Of a DNA stretch of 64,000 bases, positions 60,366 to 64,000 are shown one piece after another. The stretch is from assembly GCA_023228645.1 (NCBI GenBank), contig JALOAT010000010.1, positions 35,253 to 99,252 on the forward strand, read 5' to 3'. The position numbers were made by a program, and so were the translations under genes. Source of the DNA: Gammaproteobacteria bacterium. GTDB taxonomy: Bacteria > Pseudomonadota > Gammaproteobacteria > Thiohalomonadales > Thiohalomonadaceae. Within the stretch, counting starts at the first letter, position 1, and the number at the start of each line of letters is the position of its first letter. The notes beneath the pieces are model-generated. The model saw only the letters and a program-made list of their open reading frames with translations, was not told the DNA's origin and searched no databases.

Positions 60366-61748
60366 ATGACACATCCCTACATCCTGGTGGTGGACGACGA
60401 GCCGGACATCCGCACCCTGTTGCAGGAGATCCTCGAGGACGAGGGTTACGAGGTGGGCATCGCGGAGAACGGCACCGCCGCGCGCAAGGCGCGCCGTCAG
60501 CGCCGGCCGGATTTGGTGCTGCTGGACATCTGGATGCCGGACGTGGACGGCATCACGCTCCTGAAGGAGTGGAGCGAGGAGGCGACGCCCGGACCGCCGG
60601 TGATCATGATGTCCGGCCACGGCACCGTGGAAACCGCCGTGGAGGCGACCCGGCTCGGCGCCTGGGATTTCATCGAGAAGCCGCTCTCCCTCGGCAAGCT
60701 GCTCATTACCGTACAGCGCGCCCTCGAGTCCTATCACCTGTTGCAAGAAAACGAGGGTCTGCTCAAGCAGGTGCGTCCGGTCACCGAACCGGTGGGGCGC
60801 AGCGCGGTGATGACGCAGTTGCGTGAGCGCGCGCGGCGTATCGCGCAGCACGATGCCGCAGTGCTCATCCATGGCGAACCCGGCAGCGGCAAGAGCGTGC
60901 TCGCGCGCTACCTGCACCACCACAGTGCCCGCAGCGAAGGCCCGTTTGTGGCGGTGGGCGTGGCCGCCCTGCTCGGTGAAAGTGCGGCATTGGAACTGTT
61001 CGGCAGCGAAGACGGGGACAAGGTCCACTTCGGCCTGGTGGAACGGGCCAACGGCGGCACGTTGTTCCTGGACGACATCGGCGATATGGATTTGGCCATG
61101 CAGGCGCGCCTGCTCGGCGTCATGGAGAGCGGCGCTTTCTACCGCGCGGGCGGCACCGAGCCCGTGCAGGTCAACGTGCGCTTCATCGCCGCGACCCGCC
61201 ATCCCATTGAGGCGCGCACCCGCGAGGGCGCCTTCCGTTCCGACCTCTACTACCACCTGAACGTGCTGCCACTGGACGTGCCGCCGCTGCGCGAGCACAC
61301 CGAGGACATTCCTGAACTGCTGCGCTTCTACGTCGATTACTACGTGGACAATGGCAGGCTGCCATTTCGCGCCTTCACCGTAGCGGCGCAAAACCGCCTG
61401 CGTAATTACGGCTGGCCGGGCAATGTACGCGAGCTGCAAAACCTCGTGCAGCGCCTGCTCATCGTGGGCTCAGGCAACGAGATCGACGTGGCCGAGCTGG
61501 AAGGCGCCCTCGGTCGCAGCGAACCGCCGCAGGCCGCCGCGCAGGTCCAGGACGATCTGTTCGCCCGCGCCGTCCGCCTGCCGCTGCGCGAGGCCCGCGA
61601 GCTGTTCGAACGGCGCTATTTCGAGCACCTGCTGGAGCAGATGGACGGCAACGTGGCGCGCGTGGCGCAGCACGCTGGCATCGAACGCACCCACCTCTAC
61701 CGCAAACTGCGCGCCTTAGCCATGGACCCGCGCGACATCAAGCGCTGA
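60366..61748 (+). CDS. ntrX: Response regulator NtrX, AAA+ type lacking GAFTGA
   Basis: A 460-residue NtrC-class regulator, partner of NtrY. Receiver domain: VVDDEPDIRTLLQEILEDEG with D54 in LLDIWMPDVDG. AAA+ domain: Walker A HGEPGSGKS (about 171), Walker B LFLDDIGDM. Between them, ELFGSEDGDKVHFGLVERAN replaces the usual ELFG(H)E-GAFTGA-...; the GAFTGA loop that contacts sigma-54 is absent. A Fis-type helix-turn-helix ends the protein (NVARVAQHAGIERTHLYRKL). It should bind DNA but probably not open sigma-54 promoters. The start is ATG at 60366, 3 bases after ntrY. Confidence 0.92.
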   Translation: MTHPYILVVDDEPDIRTLLQEILEDEGYEVGIAENGTAARKARRQRRPDLVLLDIWMPDVDGITLLKEWSEEATPGPPVIMMSGHGTVETAVEATRLGAWDFIEKPLSLGKLLITVQRALESYHLLQENEGLLKQVRPVTEPVGRSAVMTQLRERARRIAQHDAAVLIHGEPGSGKSVLARYLHHHSARSEGPFVAVGVAALLGESAALELFGSEDGDKVHFGLVERANGGTLFLDDIGDMDLAMQARLLGVMESGAFYRAGGTEPVQVNVRFIAATRHPIEARTREGAFRSDLYYHLNVLPLDVPPLREHTEDIPELLRFYVDYYVDNGRLPFRAFTVAAQNRLRNYGWPGNVRELQNLVQRLLIVGSGNEIDVAELEGALGRSEPPQAAAQVQDDLFARAVRLPLREARELFERRYFEHLLEQMDGNVARVAQHAGIERTHLYRKLRALAMDPRDIKR

Positions 61749-61765
61749 CGGCAGGCGGACGTAAA

Positions 61766-61890
61766 GGCAAAGCATTAACCACGGGGGACACAGAGAACAC
61801 GGGAAATCCATTTGCTGTACAGGTCAGGGCAAATCATCAAGAGATTTTCCGCCCCGTGTTCCCCGTGTCCCCCGTGGTTAGGCTTTTCTC
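61766..61890. repeat. 9-bp-periodic palindromic element, copy D
   Basis: Left arm AAAGCATTAACCACGGGGGA, then CACAGAGAACACGGG, pairs with the right arm CCCCGTGTTCCCCGTGTCCC, then CCGTGGTTAGGCTTTTC. One unit in the left arm has decayed (CAGAGAACA). It lies between ntrX and trkA and, as in the other copies, begins within 25 bases of the upstream stop codon. Confidence 0.85.
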
Positions 61891-61970
61891 TTCTGTCTTC
61901 GTCCGCGGCGTTCAACGACGGACGGTTGGTTTAGAATGCCGCGCCCGAAAGGCGCGTGAGGAATCGCTGC

Positions 61971-63344
61971 ATGAAGATCATCATTCTGGGGGCCGGGCAG
62001 GTGGGCTCGTCACTGGCGGCGAACCTGGTCAGCGAGGCCAACGACATCACCGTGGTGGACACGGACAAGGCCCGCCTCCAGGCCCTGCAGGAGCGCTTCG
62101 ACTTGCGCACCGTATTCGGCCCGGCCTCCTACCCGGAGGTGCTGGCGCACGCCGGTGCCGAGGACGCCGACATGGTCATCGCGGTCACCAACTCGGACGA
62201 AACCAACATGGTGGCCTGCCAGGTGGCCTATACGCTGTTTCACACGCCCACCAAGATCGCCCGCGTGCGCGCCCAGGAGTACCTGGATTTCCCACAGCTG
62301 TTCTCGCAGGAGTCCATCCCGGTCGACGTGCTCATCAGCCCCGAGCAGCTGGTGACCGACTATATCCACCGCCTCATCGAACACCCGGGCGCCTTGCAGG
62401 TGCTCGATTTCGCCGCGGGCAAGGTGCAGCTGGTGGCGGTGAAGGCCTATTACGGCGGACCGCTGGTGGGCCAGGAATTGCGCCGGCTGCGCGAGCACAT
62501 GCCGGGCCTGCAGACCCGCGTAGCCGCCATCTTTCGCCGCGGTGCGGCCATCATTCCCGAGGGCCACACGGTCATCGAGGCGGACGATGAGGTGTTTTTC
62601 ATCGCCGCCAAGCAGGACATCCGCGCCGTGATGAGCGAGCTGCGCCGCCTCGATTCACCGGTGAAACGCATCATCATCGCGGGAGGCGGCAACATCGGCA
62701 AGCGTCTCGCCAAGGCGTTGGAGCCCGTCTACCAGGTCAAGATCATCGACCACAACGCGGCGCGCACCCAGGCCATCGCCGAGGAGCTCAGCAGGACCAT
62801 CGTGCTGCAAGGCAACGCCGCCGACGAGGAACTGCTGCTCGAGGAAAACATCGATAACACCGACGTATTCTGTGCCCTCACCAACGACGAGGAGGCCAAC
62901 ATCCTCTCGGCCATGCTGGCCAAGCGCCTGGGCGCGCGCAAGGTGATGGCGCTCATCAACCGCGCCGCCTACGTGGACCTGGTGGAAAGCGGCGACATCG
63001 ACATCGCCATCTCACCGGCTCAGGCCACCATCGGCAGTCTGCTCACCCACGTGCGCCGCGGCGACGTGGTGGTGGTGCATTCGCTGCGCCGCGGCGCCGC
63101 CGAGGCCATCGAGGCGGTGGCCCACGGCGACATGCGTTCCTCCAAGGTGGTGGGTCGCGCCGTGCAGGACATCCGCTTGCCGCCGGGCACCACCATCGGC
63201 GCCCTGGTGCGCGGCAACGAAGTGGTCGTCGCCCATCACGACACGGTGATCCAGGCCGAAGACCATCTCATCCTGTTCGTGGTGGACAAGCGCCGCATCC
63301 CGGAAGTGGAGCGCCTGTTCCAGGTGGGCGTGACCTTCCTCTGA
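61971..63344 (+). CDS. trkA: Trk potassium uptake regulator TrkA
   Basis: A 457-residue cytoplasmic NAD-binding subunit of the Trk K+ system. It has two Rossmann/RCK halves: MKIIILGAGQVGSSLAANLV (6-17 GxGxxG) and KRIIIAGGGNIGKRLAKALE (about 231-250), each with its own RCK-C region (SPVKRII ... VVHSLRRGAAEAIEAVAH). A duplicated TrkA-N/TrkA-C array is the hallmark. GAGGAA at 61958-61963 supports ATG at 61971. No trkH/trkG lies downstream in the window; a methyltransferase follows after 1 base. Confidence 0.95.
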   Translation: MKIIILGAGQVGSSLAANLVSEANDITVVDTDKARLQALQERFDLRTVFGPASYPEVLAHAGAEDADMVIAVTNSDETNMVACQVAYTLFHTPTKIARVRAQEYLDFPQLFSQESIPVDVLISPEQLVTDYIHRLIEHPGALQVLDFAAGKVQLVAVKAYYGGPLVGQELRRLREHMPGLQTRVAAIFRRGAAIIPEGHTVIEADDEVFFIAAKQDIRAVMSELRRLDSPVKRIIIAGGGNIGKRLAKALEPVYQVKIIDHNAARTQAIAEELSRTIVLQGNAADEELLLEENIDNTDVFCALTNDEEANILSAMLAKRLGARKVMALINRAAYVDLVESGDIDIAISPAQATIGSLLTHVRRGDVVVVHSLRRGAAEAIEAVAHGDMRSSKVVGRAVQDIRLPPGTTIGALVRGNEVVVAHHDTVIQAEDHLILFVVDKRRIPEVERLFQVGVTFL

Positions 63345-63345
63345 C

Positions 63346-63918
63346 ATGAGCGACGACGCGCTGCGGCACAAGTGGGACACGCGTTACCGCGACCAGACGG
63401 TGGACGAGACCCGCGCAGCGCGTGTGCTCACCGACAACCTGCATCTGCTTCCCGCTCAAGGCCGCGCCCTCGACCTGGCCTGCGGTCTCGGCGCCCATGC
63501 CTGCCTGCTCGCGCGCGCCGGCCTCACGGTGGAGGCCTGGGACCTGTCGCCCGTGGCCATCGCCACCCTCGCAACCCATGCCGAACACGAAGGCCTGCCC
63601 ATCCAGGCGCAGGTGCGCGACGCCCTGGCCGCACCGCCGCCACCCGACAGCTACGACGTGATCGTGGTGGTGCATTTCCTGGAACGCACCCTCGCCCCCG
63701 CGCTTGTGGCGGCGCTGCGCCCCGGCGGCCTGCTGTTCTACCAGACCTTCGCCGGCGTGGGTCCCGGTCCCGGCAATCCCGCCTACCGGCTCGCCCGTGG
63801 CGAGATCCTGCACCTGTTTGCAGAGCTCACCCCGGTCGTCTACCGTGAAGAACACGACATCGGCGACGGCAGCCGCGGCCTGCGCGGCGAGGCCCTGCTG
63901 GTTGCCCAGAGGCCCTGA
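63346..63918 (+). CDS. Class I SAM-dependent methyltransferase
   Basis: A 190-residue small methyltransferase resembling TehB-like and Methyltransf_25 members. KWDTRYRDQTVDETRAARVL opens the protein. ALDLACGLGAHACLLARAGL is the SAM-binding motif I, VEAWDLSPVAIATLATHAEH motif II, and SYDVIVVVHFLERTLAPALV the later post-motif. Substrate not determined. The gene starts 1 base after trkA and shares one base with the next gene, so a short operon is likely. Confidence 0.85.
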   Translation: MSDDALRHKWDTRYRDQTVDETRAARVLTDNLHLLPAQGRALDLACGLGAHACLLARAGLTVEAWDLSPVAIATLATHAEHEGLPIQAQVRDALAAPPPPDSYDVIVVVHFLERTLAPALVAALRPGGLLFYQTFAGVGPGPGNPAYRLARGEILHLFAELTPVVYREEHDIGDGSRGLRGEALLVAQRP

Positions 63919-64000
63919 TGAACACGCGTACGGAACAGCTGGAAAAGCTTCTCGAAAATGGACCGGACAACGCCATGCTGCGCTTTGGCCTCGGCAAGGC
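63918..64000 (+). CDS. Start of a TPR-like protein (cut by window end)
   Basis: Only 27 codons are visible: MNTRTEQLEKLLENGPDNAM then LRFGLGK. This is the opening of a small tetratricopeptide-type protein often found after this kind of methyltransferase in Gammaproteobacteria (typical form: EQL-LL---PD-A-LRF-LG). The start overlaps the methyltransferase stop by one base. The rest of the gene is outside the window. Confidence 0.5.
   Translation, partial: MNTRTEQLEKLLENGPDNAMLRFGLGK

Noticed and set aside
40354..61890. CRISPR array suggested by repeated GTGTCCCCCGTG units
   Set aside because: Units are 9 bases, contiguous and palindromically paired, without 30-40 base spacers, and no cas genes are present.

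Overview
The window is a chromosomal segment of a GC-rich Gammaproteobacterium. The evidence is gene content and order: priA-argS-SPOR, engB beside polA and a DUF2782 gene, lysM-dprA-smg-topA, and def-fmt-rsmB-DUF4390-ntrY-ntrX-trkA are gammaproteobacterial neighbourhoods. Cytochrome c maturation uses system II (ResB plus CcsA) next to cytochromes c4 and c5, which suits respiratory or sulfur-oxidising high-GC lineages. The genus cannot be named from this sequence. Almost everything is core housekeeping. There is no prophage, insertion sequence, CRISPR array or rRNA operon. The unusual content is a RES/Xre toxin-antitoxin pair, an exported gene cluster of unclear role, and several families of intergenic repeats.

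Layout. 1-7 kb: end of a PPOX-family gene, an 830-base spacer with two diverged copies of a repeat built on inverted DnaA boxes, priA, the toxin-antitoxin pair, argS and a SPOR protein. 7-13.3 kb: two paralogous small outer-membrane barrels, a coiled-coil tail-anchored protein, divergent speA and speE, and an MFS transporter. 13.3-18.9 kb: a leftward exported set (WD/BNR-like protein, CGWC thioredoxin, PIG-L-like lipoprotein, DUF4124 protein) and a FetAB-type ABC exporter. 19-21.9 kb: torF-glnK-amtB behind a sigma-54 promoter, then ubiK. 22-29 kb: comM, rep, hupE, DUF4383 and a DMT transporter. 29-35 kb: cytochrome c5, tRNA-Arg(CCG), a diguanylate cyclase, an EEP phosphohydrolase, an acetolactate synthase-like enzyme, dsbA and a stand-alone cyclic-nucleotide-binding protein. 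35-40 kb: CcsA, ResB, cytochromes c4 and c5. 40-49 kb: engB, polA, a LOG protein, DUF2782, uvrD, a small lipoprotein with an apparent frameshift, truncated haemoglobin, tsaC and purE. 49-64 kb: topA-smg-dprA, a LysM lipoprotein, def-fmt-rsmB-DUF4390-ntrY-ntrX-trkA, a methyltransferase and the start of another gene.

How the genes work together. DNA maintenance is heavily represented (priA, rep, uvrD, polA, topA, dprA, comM). Nitrogen control shows as the sigma-54-driven torF-glnK-amtB set and a distant NtrY/NtrX pair; this NtrX lacks the GAFTGA loop that activators use to engage sigma-54. DsbA, CcsA/ResB, cytochrome c4 and two cytochromes c5 form a periplasmic thiol and haem-protein group. SpeA and SpeE supply two steps of polyamine synthesis.

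Nothing here is a clear, wholly new multi-gene system. The best leads are the DnaA-box palindrome family (three copies), a 9-bp-periodic palindromic element (four copies plus a half copy), the exported PIG-L-like/thioredoxin/propeller cluster, and the GAFTGA-less NtrX.
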